DNA from: CAVXGU01 sp963761615
GTDB taxonomy: Bacteria > Acidobacteriota > Vicinamibacteria > Vicinamibacterales > CAVVIG01
DNA: 64,000 nt
NCBI GenBank assembly: GCA_963761615.1
Contig: CAVXGU010000003.1
Location: forward strand, 1,860,001 to 1,924,000
Reading direction: 5' to 3'
Numbering within the stretch: the first letter of the stretch is position 1; each line of letters opens with the position of its first letter. This document shows positions 1 through 8,337 of the stretch, piece by piece. The notes under the pieces were generated by a model. It had not been told where the DNA came from, searched no databases, and was given only the letters and a program-made list of their open reading frames with translations. The translations under genes were made by a program, and so were the position numbers.

Positions 1-368
1 CCGCCGCCACGGCCGAGGGCGAGCGGGCCGCGGCGCGCGCGGCGGCGCACCGGCTCGTCGACGGCAAGCGGCGCGCGCGCTCGCTCGTGCTGTCGGCGCA
101 GAACGAGGCCTACCGGCGTCTCGTCGTCGACTCGATTGCGGCGGCCGAGGGGCTGCGCGACCGGCCCGAGTACACGGATCTCGAGCGCCGCCTGGTCGAC
201 CTCGCGAAGGCGACCCTCGGGCCCGACGCGACGATCGAGGTGGATCCGGACGATTGGGGCGGCGTGCGCGCGGTGTCGAGGGGCCGCACGCTCGACCTCA
301 CCCTCGCGGCGCTCGCCCGGCTGTGCGTCGACCACCTGGGCCAGGGGGCGACCCGGCTGTGGGAGTGA
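1..368 (+). CDS. A/V-type ATP synthase subunit E, 3' part (partial)
   Basis: The window opens inside this gene; the reading frame is open from base 3 to the stop at 366-368. The visible ~121 residues start in an Ala/Arg/Glu-rich helix and continue into a mixed alpha/beta C-terminal domain, as expected for the peripheral-stalk subunit E of archaeal/vacuolar-type rotary ATPases. Sequence identity is weak, and the call leans on position: the gene immediately precedes subunit A, whose GTG start overlaps this stop by 4 nt. The stalk subunit links the A3B3 head to the membrane sector. The missing 5' end and any upstream I/K subunit genes lie outside the window. Confidence 0.6.
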   Translation, partial: AATAEGERAAARAAAHRLVDGKRRARSLVLSAQNEAYRRLVVDSIAAAEGLRDRPEYTDLERRLVDLAKATLGPDATIEVDPDDWGGVRAVSRGRTLDLTLAALARLCVDHLGQGATRLWE

Positions 369-2113
369 ACGCCGCGCCGCCCCCGGCCAGGCCTGCCGTC
401 CTGCGTGTGAGCGGGCCGCTCGTCGAGGTCGGGGGACTGGCCGGCATCGCGATGTTCGACCTGGTGCGCGTCGGTCAGGCGCATCTGCCCGGCGAGGTGA
501 TCGACATCGAAGGCGACCGCGCAACCGTGCAGGTGTACCAGTACACGGGGGGACTGCGCCCGGGGGACCCTGCGGCGAGCAGCGGCGGTCCGCTCGCCGT
601 CGAGTTGGGGCCCGGGCTGCTCGGGGGCATTTACGACGGATTGCTGCGCGTGCTGGGCCCCGCCGGCAACTGGTTGAAGCCCGGCGAGGCCCGCACGGGC
701 CTCTCCCGGGACGCCGTGTGGCGGTTCACGCCGACGATGCCGACGGGCACCGCGGTTGCGCCGAGCGCGGTGCTCGGCGACATCGCGCCGGCGGGCGGGA
801 CGTCCGTCGTCCCCCTGAAGGCGCTCGTGCCGGCGGACGCCGCGGGGAGCCTGGACTGGATCGCCGGGCCCGGGGATCTGCATGTGGACGACAAAGTCGC
901 CGTCGTCGGGGGCCGTGACGTCTCGCTGGTCACGTCGTGGCCCGTCCGGGTCGCACGGCCGACGCTCGGCCGGCATCCGGTCTCCGCGCCTCTGCGCACC
1001 GGCCAGCGCGTGCTCGACTTCCTGTTTCCCATTGCCAAGGGCAGTACGGCGTCCATCCCCGGTGGCTTCGGCACCGGGAAGACGCTCACGCTGCAGCAGG
1101 TCGCGAAGTGGTGCGACGCCGACGTGGTCGTCTACGTCGGCTGCGGCGAGCGCGGCAACGAGATGGCCGACGTCACGGCCGAGCTGTCCCGGATGGAGGA
1201 CCCGCGCACCGGCCGCCCGCTTCTCGAGCGCGTCGTGCTCATCGCCAATACGTCCAACATGCCCGTCATGGCGCGCGAGGCGAGCATCTACATGGGCGTC
1301 ACCGTTGCCGAGTACTTTCGCGACATGGGGCTGAACGCGGTCGTGATCGCCGACTCCACGTCGCGGTGGGCGGAAGCGCTCAGGGAAATCTCGTCGCGGA
1401 TGCGGGAACTGCCGGCGGAGGAGGGATTCCCGGCGAACCTGGCGTCGGCGCTCGCGGATTTCTACGAGCGGGCGGGATGCTTCACGCTGACCGGCGGGCG
1501 GGAAGGCAGCGTGTCGATCCTCGGGGCGGTCTCGCCTCCGGGCGGCGACATGACCGAACCGGTGACGGCGCACACCCGCCGGTTCGTGCGGGCCGTGTGG
1601 TCGCTGGACCGCGACCTGGCGTACGCGCGGCACTATCCCGCGGTGAGCTGGCGCGACTCCTTCAGCCGGGACGCGGACGCGGTCGCCGACTGGCATGCGA
1701 CCCAGGGCGATCCGGCATGGCGGGATCAACGCGCCCGGGCGCTCGCGCTGCTCGCCGAGGCCGACCGCCTCCAGGCGATCGCCGAGCTCGTGGGGGCGAG
1801 CGCCCTGCCGGATCGCGAGCGGCTGGTGCTGCTCGTGGCGCGCCTGCTGCGCGAAGGCGTGATGCAGCAGAACGCGCTCGAGGCGAACGACGCGACCTCG
1901 TCTCCGGCGAAGACGGCGGCGCTGGTCGATCTCGCCTTCGCCGTGTACGACGCCGGCCTGGACCTGTTGGAGCGCCACGTGGCCGTCTCGGTGCTCGAGG
2001 ACGCGGACCTCTCCGAGGCCTTCCGCGCGAGGTTGACCGCGGCGCCCGACGGGGCGGACGCCGTGCGCGCGGTCCGCGAGCGGATCGTCGCCCGCCTGGA
2101 GGCGCTCAAGTGA
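365..2113 (+). CDS. atpA: A/V-type ATP synthase catalytic subunit A
   Basis: Catalytic alpha-type head subunit of an archaeal/vacuolar-type H+ or Na+ translocating ATPase, about 582 aa, the normal family length. Seen in the sequence: an N-terminal beta-barrel beginning VSGPLVEVGG, the long non-homologous insertion typical of A subunits, the P-loop GGFGTGKT at residues 233-240, the GCGERGNEM segment near 260, and ADSTSRWAEALREISSR near 326. The P-loop reads GGFGTGKT where GPFGAGKT is common, but the lysine and threonine are kept. The GTG start at 365 is chosen because it overlaps the preceding stop (GTGA) and sits just before the conserved N-terminus; the open frame extends further upstream. 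Confidence 0.95.
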   Translation: MNAAPPPARPAVLRVSGPLVEVGGLAGIAMFDLVRVGQAHLPGEVIDIEGDRATVQVYQYTGGLRPGDPAASSGGPLAVELGPGLLGGIYDGLLRVLGPAGNWLKPGEARTGLSRDAVWRFTPTMPTGTAVAPSAVLGDIAPAGGTSVVPLKALVPADAAGSLDWIAGPGDLHVDDKVAVVGGRDVSLVTSWPVRVARPTLGRHPVSAPLRTGQRVLDFLFPIAKGSTASIPGGFGTGKTLTLQQVAKWCDADVVVYVGCGERGNEMADVTAELSRMEDPRTGRPLLERVVLIANTSNMPVMAREASIYMGVTVAEYFRDMGLNAVVIADSTSRWAEALREISSRMRELPAEEGFPANLASALADFYERAGCFTLTGGREGSVSILGAVSPPGGDMTEPVTAHTRRFVRAVWSLDRDLAYARHYPAVSWRDSFSRDADAVADWHATQGDPAWRDQRARALALLAEADRLQAIAELVGASALPDRERLVLLVARLLREGVMQQNALEANDATSSPAKTAALVDLAFAVYDAGLDLLERHVAVSVLEDADLSEAFRARLTAAPDGADAVRAVRERIVARLEALK

Positions 2114-3522
2114 GCGGCGCCGCGCGCTCGCTGATTTCGTACGGGGACGTGCGGCGCGTCTACGGGCCGCTGGCCGTCGTCGCCGGCGTCGAGGATGTCG
2201 GGTTCGACGAGCTCGTCGAGCTGCGGCTCCGCGACGGATCGATCCGCCACGGCGTCGTGCTGGAGGTGAACCGCGATCTGGCCGTCGTGCAGGTGTTCGA
2301 GGGGACGCGCGGGGTGGGGCGCGAGGGCGTCTCCGTGCGGTTTGCCGGTCGTCCGATGGAGATTCCGATCGGCGAGGGCTGGCTGGGGCGGGTTCTGAAC
2401 GGGCGCGGCGAGCCGCTCGATGGCGGTCCGCCGGTGTTCGGATCCGAGACGCGGCCCGTCGCCGGCGCGCCGCTGAATCCGGCGTCGCGCGAGGCGCCTC
2501 ACGATCCGATCATCACGGGCGTCTCGGTCATCGACTGCCTCGCCACGCTCGTGCGGGGGCAGAAGCTGCCGGTGTTCTCCCAGGGCGGGCTGCCGCATCT
2601 CGAGCTCGCCTGTCAGATCGCCGTGCAGGCACGGACCGGGGAGGAGCCGTTCCGCATCGTGTTCTGCGCGATGGGCATCACGCACGCCGATGCGGACGCG
2701 GTCGCGGAGGCCCTCGAGGCCCGGTCGGCGTCGAAGGAGATCGTCCTCATCGTGAACACGGCCGACGACCCCGTCATCGAGCGCATCCTCAGCCCGCGGC
2801 TGGCGCTGACCGTCGCCGAGCACCTCGCCTTCGACCTCGGCCACCACGTGCTCGTGATCATGGCGGACATGACGAGCTACTGCGAGGCCGTGCGGGAGGT
2901 GTCCTCGGCGCGCGGGGAGATCCCGGCGCGGCGCGGCTATCCGGGCTACCTGTACAGCGACCTCGCGTCGATCTACGAGCGCAGCGGGCGCATCAAGGGA
3001 CGCCAGGGCTCCCTGACCCAGCTCCCGGTGCTGACGATGCCGGGCGGCGACCTTACACACCCGGTGCCCGACCTGACGGGGTACATCACGGAAGGGCAGC
3101 TCGTCCTGTCGCCGGATCTCTCGAGTCGATCGATCTATCCGCCGATGGACGTCCTGCAGTCGCTGTCCCGGCTCATGCGCCTCGGTGCCGGGCCCTCGCG
3201 CACGCGCGGCGACCACCTGGAAGTGGCGAACCAGACCTACGCCGCGCTCGCGCGCGCGCGCCAGGCGCGTGATCTGGGCGAGCTGGTGGGGCAGGACGCC
3301 CTCTCCGAAACGGATCGGCGGTTCATCGCCTTCGCCGACGCCTTCGAGCACCGGTTCCTCCTGCAGCGCGCCGACGAGCGCCGGGATCTGACGCAGACGC
3401 TGGATCTCGCCTGGCAGACCCTGTCGATGCTGCCACGCCGTGAGCTCACGATGATCAGCGCCGAGATGATTCGCGCCCACTACCAGCAGGACGTCCATGC
3501 GGCTCCGGATTCCACCAGGTAG
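2110..3522 (+). CDS. atpB: A/V-type ATP synthase regulatory subunit B
   Basis: Non-catalytic head subunit that alternates with subunit A in the A3B3 ring, about 470 aa. It has the degenerate nucleotide-binding segment FSQGGLPHLELACQI near residue 156, in place of a P-loop with lysine. This is normal for B subunits. MADMTSYCEAVREVS and GYPGYLYSDLASIYERSGR are further family hallmarks. The GTG start overlaps the stop of subunit A by 4 nt (GTGA), indicating translational coupling. The 3' end overlaps the start of subunit D by 26 nt. Confidence 0.95.
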   Translation: MSGAARSLISYGDVRRVYGPLAVVAGVEDVGFDELVELRLRDGSIRHGVVLEVNRDLAVVQVFEGTRGVGREGVSVRFAGRPMEIPIGEGWLGRVLNGRGEPLDGGPPVFGSETRPVAGAPLNPASREAPHDPIITGVSVIDCLATLVRGQKLPVFSQGGLPHLELACQIAVQARTGEEPFRIVFCAMGITHADADAVAEALEARSASKEIVLIVNTADDPVIERILSPRLALTVAEHLAFDLGHHVLVIMADMTSYCEAVREVSSARGEIPARRGYPGYLYSDLASIYERSGRIKGRQGSLTQLPVLTMPGGDLTHPVPDLTGYITEGQLVLSPDLSSRSIYPPMDVLQSLSRLMRLGAGPSRTRGDHLEVANQTYAALARARQARDLGELVGQDALSETDRRFIAFADAFEHRFLLQRADERRDLTQTLDLAWQTLSMLPRRELTMISAEMIRAHYQQDVHAAPDSTR

Positions 3523-4126
3523 GGCCGGGCGCCTCTGGCTGCGCGAGCGCCTGGCGTCGGCGCGAGGCGCCGCCGATCTGCTCGATCACAAGCGCCGCGA
3601 GCTCGAGAGCGAGCTCGCACGAATGGGCACCATCCTCGCTCAGCGGACGAAGACCTGGCGGCGGGCGATGGCGGACGCCGAGCGCTGGCTCGCGCGCACC
3701 GACGCGACCGCCGGCGGCCGTGCGATCCGGATGGCTGCGGCCCTCGAGCCCACCGGCGCCGACGTGACGCTCGAGTGGCGTCAGATCATGGGCGTCCACT
3801 ACCCGGTCGACGTCGACGTCAGGCTGCCCGCGGCCCCGTCGGTCGCGTCGCTGGACGGCGGCGCCGCGCTGACCGAGGCCCTGGCGGCCTTCCGCACGGC
3901 GGTGCAGGCGGCGGCGGCGCACGCCGTGGCGCGGACGGCGCACGAACGGATTCGCGCGGAGCTGGGGCGCACCATCCGGCGCCTGCGCGCGCTGGAGCTC
4001 CGGGCCATCCCGGCGCACCAGCAGGCGCTCGACGCGCTGGAGCTCCAGCTCGACGAGCGCGACCGCGAAGAAGGTGTCAGCGCGCGCTGGGCGGCCGGCG
4101 CGCGGCCGGAGGACCGGCCACGATGA
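3497..4126 (+). CDS. atpD: A/V-type ATP synthase subunit D (central stalk)
   Basis: Central rotor-shaft subunit, 209 aa. The N-terminal region (ERLASARGAADLLDHKRREL) matches the conserved D-subunit pattern in which an L-x(n)-LL-K-R-x-L helix begins a long antiparallel coiled coil. The C-terminal helix is rich in Arg/Leu/Glu, as expected for the second arm. It starts 26 nt inside subunit B and its stop overlaps the next ATG. No subunit F gene lies between B and D in this window, so F may be encoded upstream. Confidence 0.88.
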   Translation: MRLRIPPGRAGRLWLRERLASARGAADLLDHKRRELESELARMGTILAQRTKTWRRAMADAERWLARTDATAGGRAIRMAAALEPTGADVTLEWRQIMGVHYPVDVDVRLPAAPSVASLDGGAALTEALAAFRTAVQAAAAHAVARTAHERIRAELGRTIRRLRALELRAIPAHQQALDALELQLDERDREEGVSARWAAGARPEDRPR

Positions 4127-4590
4127 GCGACGCCCCGACGGCCAACGGCTTCCAGCGCCTCCTGCTCGCGGTCGACGGGTCCGCGGGCTCGCTTCAGGCG
4201 AGCCGCCTGGCGTTCAGGCTCGCTGCCTCGTGGGGCGCGTCCGTCCGCGCGATCGCGGTCCTGGGGAAGGATCGCCCGGAGCTCGTGGCCCTCGCCGACG
4301 GCGGATCGTCGGCTCGCGCGCGCGCGCGCGCGTCGCTGGCCGACGCGCTGGCGTACGTCTCGCGGATCGGTACGGAGGCCGGCGTGAAGGTGGACCCGGC
4401 GCTGCTCGTCTCTCCCGGGGTCGAGCCCTATGAAGTGATCCTCGGCGAGGCGGAACGGTGGTCCGCCGATGTCATCATCGTGGGGCGCGGCACGCATCAC
4501 GGGATCGGCCGCGCGCTGCTCGGCAGCCAGGCCGATCACGTCCTCGAGTTCGCCACCCTGCCCGTCATCGTCGTGCCGGCCGTGGCGTGA
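4123..4590 (+). CDS. Universal stress protein family (UspA-like), coupled to the ATPase operon
   Basis: A 155-aa single-domain Usp protein. Visible features are the N-terminal strand FQRLLLAVDGSAGS with the nucleotide-contacting Asp, the middle Rossmann-like core, and the C-terminal segment VGRGTHHGIGRALLGSQADHV, a variant of the ATP-binding G-x2-G-x9-G-S loop in which the second glycine appears to be replaced by threonine. ATP binding is therefore plausible but not assured. The ATG overlaps the stop of subunit D (ATGA), so it is co-translated with the rotary ATPase. A role in tuning that enzyme under stress is an inference from position only. Confidence 0.88.
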   Translation: MSDAPTANGFQRLLLAVDGSAGSLQASRLAFRLAASWGASVRAIAVLGKDRPELVALADGGSSARARARASLADALAYVSRIGTEAGVKVDPALLVSPGVEPYEVILGEAERWSADVIIVGRGTHHGIGRALLGSQADHVLEFATLPVIVVPAVA

Positions 4591-4729
4591 GAAGGACCGC
4601 CAGGCCTTCGGGGCCAGGCTTCCGGGCTTCAGGCCAGACGCGACGTGACCCGGCAGTCGTGATTCGGCGAGAGCCGGGAATCCGGAGCCGAGAGCCCAAC
4701 GAGCCCGAAGCCCGGAGCCCGAAGCCGCG
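4591..4729. repeat. Low-complexity spacer between convergent genes
   Basis: About 140 nt between the Usp gene and the exchanger gene, which point toward each other. It starts with a small GGCC-ttcg(g)-GGCC hairpin near 4610, followed by short imperfect units built from GAGCCGGGAAT, CCGGAGCC and CCCGAAGCC. No ORF with coding character was found. It may act as a transcription barrier, but no T-tract is present. Confidence 0.5.
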
Positions 4730-5737
4730 TCACGATAGCTGCCGCAGCAGGATCACGGCGACGACGTAGATCGCGACGATCGTGATGGCGTCCCAGGACA
4801 GGCGGAAGCGCTTGCGGCTCGCGCGGTACGTCAGCCCGATGATGGCGACCGCGGTCATCATCATGGCGGCGGTGAGCGAGACGAGGTGGACCGGCGACAC
4901 CGCGCGCAGCAGCGGGCCCCGGGTGTCGAGGATGTCGTCCAGCCCCAGGATGCCGATGTTGAAGAGATTGCTGCCGAACAGGTTCGCCGCCGCCATGTCG
5001 ACCGCGCCCATGCGGGCGGCGGCCACCGACACGGCGATCTCGGGCAGCGACGTCGAGGCCGCCACGAACAGGCTGCCGACGAAGCTCGTGCCGAGCCCGG
5101 TGCGCGCCGCGAGATCGTCGCCCAGCCCTGGCAGGTACACCGCCGCCGCGACCAGTACCGCGGCGGTCGCGGCATAGAGCAGGACGGCGCGCCGCACGGA
5201 CACGTGGGCGTAGCTCTGCTGCGCGGCGGCCTCCCGGCTGACCTCGCCCAGGCGGGTACGCTCGAAGCGGTAGATGGTCCGCATCGCCAGGACGTACAGG
5301 GCGATGAAGAGGAAGCTCTGCACGCCGATCCATCCGATCGCCGGCGCATGCGTTCCGGCGACGATCGCGAGCGCGGCGAGCGCGAGCTGTACGATGCCGA
5401 ATGCCGCCGTGAGCACGTGGCCTTGATGGACCCTGGTCGACAGCGGCAGCTGCTGGCGCGCGTCCAGCGCGGCCAGGATGACGAGATTGAACATGCAGCT
5501 GCCGATCGCGTCCCCGGCCGCGATGTCCCGCGCATGAAAGACGACGATGGCGCTGCCGCCGGTCACGAGCTCGGGCAGCGAGGTCACGCCCGCCATCAAC
5601 ATGAGGCCGATGAAGGTGCCGCCGAGACCGGTCTTCTCGGCAATCATGTCGCCGTACCGCGAGAGCCGGACGCCGGCCCAGAGGATGATCGCCGACACGG
5701 CCACGAACTGCGCGAGGAGGCCGGGCAGCGTGCTCAC
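4730..5737 (-). CDS. Ca2+/Na+ (cation) exchanger family membrane protein
   Basis: About 335 aa and strongly hydrophobic, in two homologous halves. Each half carries an alpha-repeat of the CaCA superfamily: FIGLMLMAGVTSLPELVTGG (Ser-Leu-Pro-Glu near residues 53-56) and FVGSLFVAASTSLPEIAVSV (near 227-230). The acidic residue in each motif is the expected cation ligand. The GTG start at 5737 overlaps the stop of the upstream P-type ATPase by 4 nt, which fixes the start within a longer open frame. The neighbour suggests a cation-homeostasis pair of a primary pump and a secondary exchanger. The transported ion cannot be read from the sequence. Confidence 0.85.
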   Translation of the reverse strand: MSTLPGLLAQFVAVSAIILWAGVRLSRYGDMIAEKTGLGGTFIGLMLMAGVTSLPELVTGGSAIVVFHARDIAAGDAIGSCMFNLVILAALDARQQLPLSTRVHQGHVLTAAFGIVQLALAALAIVAGTHAPAIGWIGVQSFLFIALYVLAMRTIYRFERTRLGEVSREAAAQQSYAHVSVRRAVLLYAATAAVLVAAAVYLPGLGDDLAARTGLGTSFVGSLFVAASTSLPEIAVSVAAARMGAVDMAAANLFGSNLFNIGILGLDDILDTRGPLLRAVSPVHLVSLTAAMMMTAVAIIGLTYRASRKRFRLSWDAITIVAIYVVAVILLRQLS

Positions 5738-8337
5738 GGCGCGCTCGCTGGGGCCGGCGAGCGGACCAGGTGCACGACCTGCCCCGCGATCGCCGGCGCG
5801 ACCGACGCGATGCCCACGACGAGCCACTCGGCCGGTCCGAGCGGGGTGGTGCGCAGGACGGCGCGCAGCGGCTCGACCGCGACCGCCGCAATCTGGAGCC
5901 CGACGGAGAGCACGAGCGCCCAGATCGCATAGGGATTGGAGACGGCGCGCGCGGGCACGAGCGCAGAGTACCGGCTGCGCGCCGTGCCGAGGTGGAAGAT
6001 CTGTGCGAGCGCGAGCGTCATGAAGCCGACCGTGCTCGCCTCGGCGGGCGACCGGCGCACCGCCCACACGAACGCGGCGAGCGACGAGGCCGTGATCAGG
6101 GCGCTGTAGGAGACGACGCGAACCATGAAGTCTCGTGAGAGGAGCGCCGACTGCGGAGGGCGAGGCGGGCGACGCATCACGTCGGGATCCGCCGGTTCCA
6201 TGGCGAGGGCGAGCGCCGGCAGCGTGTCCGTGACCAGATTGAGGTAGAGGATCTGCAGCGGGAAGAGCACCGGGGGGAGCGCGGCCAGGGCCGCCACGAG
6301 GAGCACGAGAATCTCGGCCAGGTTGCAGCTGAAGAGATAGAAGACGAACTTCTGGATGTTGTCGTAGATGACGCGGCCCTCTTCGACTGCGGCCGCGATC
6401 GTCTCGAAACGGTCGTCCTGGAGCACGATCGACGCCGCCTGCTTCGCGACGTCCGTCCCGCGGCGGCCCATCGCGACGCCGACATCCGCCTTGCGGAGCG
6501 CCGGGGCGTCGTTGACGCCGTCGCCCAGCATCGCCACCACGTCACCGCCGGCCTGGAGCGACGCGACGATCGTGAGCTTCTCCTCCGGCGCCACCCGGCT
6601 GAACGCGCGGACGCCGGAGAGGCGGCCGTGCAATTCGCTGCCCGTGAGGTCCCCGAGCTCCCGTCCGTCCATGACCTGCGCATCGTCGGTCAGCAGCGCG
6701 AGGCTGCGGCCGACGGCCCGGGCCGTGATCCGCTGGTCGCCGGTGACCATGATCGTGCGCAGGCCCGCCGCGCGCAGGCGGGCGATCGTGTCCTTCACCC
6801 CTGGCGCCGGTGGATCCATCAGGCCGATGTAGCCGACGAACGTCAGATCCGCGAGCGCGGCCTCGCCCGGGCCGTCGACCGTCCCCGTCGCGAGGCCGAG
6901 CACGCGGAGGCCGTCGGCGGCCAGCGCGGCGTTGATCTCGCGCAGGTGGGCGCGGTCGGCATCGGCGAGCGCGCAGAGATCCAGGATCCGTCCCGGCGCG
7001 CCCTTGACGCACGCGACCGTTGCGCCGAAGGCGTCGTGGAACGACGCCATCAGCTTGCGCTCGCTCGAGAAGGGCACGAGCCCGAGCGCGGGCCGGGCGG
7101 CGTGGAGAGCGGCGGGATCCAGTCCGACACGGCCGGCTGCGGAGAAGATGGCCGCGTCGACCGGATCGCGTGCGGCGACCGCGCTCCCGTCGGGGCGCGC
7201 GGCCTGGTCCCGGCTGGCCAGGGCGGCGACCTCGAGGGCTCGCCGCAAGGCCTGGTCGGCGACTGGCGGATTGAGCGTGGTCAGGTCGAGGTCACGGCCG
7301 GCCGTCCACACCCGGACGACGGTCATGTCGCCGGAGGTCAGCGTGCGTGTCTTGTCCGTGCATACGACGGTCGTCGACCCCAGCGCCTCGACCGCCGGCA
7401 GTCGCCGGACGAGCGCGTTCCGGCGCGCCATGCGGCGCAGGCCGACCGCCAGGGCGATCGTCGAAACGGCCGGAAGGGCTTCGGGCACGGCCGCGACGGC
7501 GAGCGCGATGGCCGTCTCGACGACCAGGCCGATCGGAGATCCGTGCAGGGCTTCGAGGCCTCCGACCAGGCCGGCAACGACGAGCGCGATCCACACGAGG
7601 CGACGTCCGAGGGCATCGAGCCGCTTTTCCAGGGGCGTGGGCTCCTCGCCGAGGCCGGCCATCAGCACGCCGATGCGGCCGACTTCGGTCGCTGTCCCGG
7701 TGGCGGTCACCAGCACGCGAGCCGTGCCGCCGGCGACGGTCGTGCCCTTGTAAACCATGTTCCGGCGATCGGCGAGCGGCGTGTCGTCCCGGAGGACCAG
7801 GTCGGCGCGCTTCGAAACCGGGAGCGACTCGCCGGTCAGCGCCGCTTCGTCGACGCGCAGGTCGGTCGACGCCAGGAGCCGCCCGTCGGCCGGAACGGAC
7901 TGCCCGGCCCGCAGATCGCAGACGTCTCCGGGGACGATGCCGTCGGCCGGAACGACGCGCAGCTGCCCGTCGCGGAGCACGGGCGCCTCGGGCACGTCGA
8001 AGGCGAGCAGCGCTTCCATCGACTGGCGCGCGCGAAACTCGGTGGCGAACCCGATCGCGGCGTTGAGCAGGAGCACGGCGCCGATCGCCAGGGCGTCGGG
8101 ACGGTCGCCGAGGGCGAGCGAGATGACCGCCGCGGCCGCGAGGAGGGCGACGACGACGCTCGTGAACTGACGGGCGAGCAGGCGCCATGCCGACGTCCGG
8201 CGCGCGCGCGGCAGGCGGTTGGGTCCGTATCGATGCAGGCGCGCGTCGGCGTCGGCCGAGGGTAGACCGCGCGGGCCGCTCTCGAGCGCGTCACCCGCCG
8301 CCGCCGCATCGAGCGCGTGCCAGCGTCCGTCAGGCAC
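5734..8337 (-). CDS. P-type ATPase, Ca2+-type (P2), with altered phosphorylation motif DKTRT
   Basis: An 867-aa P2-type cation pump. Seen in order: the N-terminal cation-ATPase domain (residues 5-70), the actuator motif TGES at 168-171, the M4 segment AVPEALPAVSTIALAVGLRR, the phosphorylation site near 328, KGAPGRIL in the nucleotide domain, MVTGDQ, and MLGDGVNDAPALRKADVGVAMG, followed by a C-terminal membrane domain. The site reads D328-K-T-R-T-L-T; the glycine of the near-invariant DKTGT is arginine (codon CGC at 7345-7347). The GTG start at 8337 follows GGAG by 9 nt and overlaps the previous stop by 8 nt; the longer ATG at 8412 is possible but lies deep inside the upstream gene. PEALP in M4 resembles Ca2+/Mn2+ pumps. 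Activity is uncertain because of the R substitution. Confidence 0.88.
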   Translation of the reverse strand: MPDGRWHALDAAAAGDALESGPRGLPSADADARLHRYGPNRLPRARRTSAWRLLARQFTSVVVALLAAAAVISLALGDRPDALAIGAVLLLNAAIGFATEFRARQSMEALLAFDVPEAPVLRDGQLRVVPADGIVPGDVCDLRAGQSVPADGRLLASTDLRVDEAALTGESLPVSKRADLVLRDDTPLADRRNMVYKGTTVAGGTARVLVTATGTATEVGRIGVLMAGLGEEPTPLEKRLDALGRRLVWIALVVAGLVGGLEALHGSPIGLVVETAIALAVAAVPEALPAVSTIALAVGLRRMARRNALVRRLPAVEALGSTTVVCTDKTRTLTSGDMTVVRVWTAGRDLDLTTLNPPVADQALRRALEVAALASRDQAARPDGSAVAARDPVDAAIFSAAGRVGLDPAALHAARPALGLVPFSSERKLMASFHDAFGATVACVKGAPGRILDLCALADADRAHLREINAALAADGLRVLGLATGTVDGPGEAALADLTFVGYIGLMDPPAPGVKDTIARLRAAGLRTIMVTGDQRITARAVGRSLALLTDDAQVMDGRELGDLTGSELHGRLSGVRAFSRVAPEEKLTIVASLQAGGDVVAMLGDGVNDAPALRKADVGVAMGRRGTDVAKQAASIVLQDDRFETIAAAVEEGRVIYDNIQKFVFYLFSCNLAEILVLLVAALAALPPVLFPLQILYLNLVTDTLPALALAMEPADPDVMRRPPRPPQSALLSRDFMVRVVSYSALITASSLAAFVWAVRRSPAEASTVGFMTLALAQIFHLGTARSRYSALVPARAVSNPYAIWALVLSVGLQIAAVAVEPLRAVLRTTPLGPAEWLVVGIASVAPAIAGQVVHLVRSPAPASAP

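Noticed and set aside
110..1978. Long minus-strand open frames opposite the ATPase genes (and similar long antisense frames elsewhere)
   Set aside because: GC-rich codon bias creates long open frames opposite real genes. Their translations are Arg/Ala/Pro-rich with no family motifs, while the sense strand encodes clear ATPase subunits.
4310..4335. GC-alternating tract (gcgcgcgcgcgcgcg) as a possible repeat element
   Set aside because: It is coding sequence for Ala/Arg residues in the Usp gene and keeps the frame; no sign of a separate element.
5738..6067. N-terminal extension of the exchanger
   Set aside because: It lies inside the P-ATPase gene, and GTG 5737 overlaps that gene's stop by 4 nt and begins the first helix.
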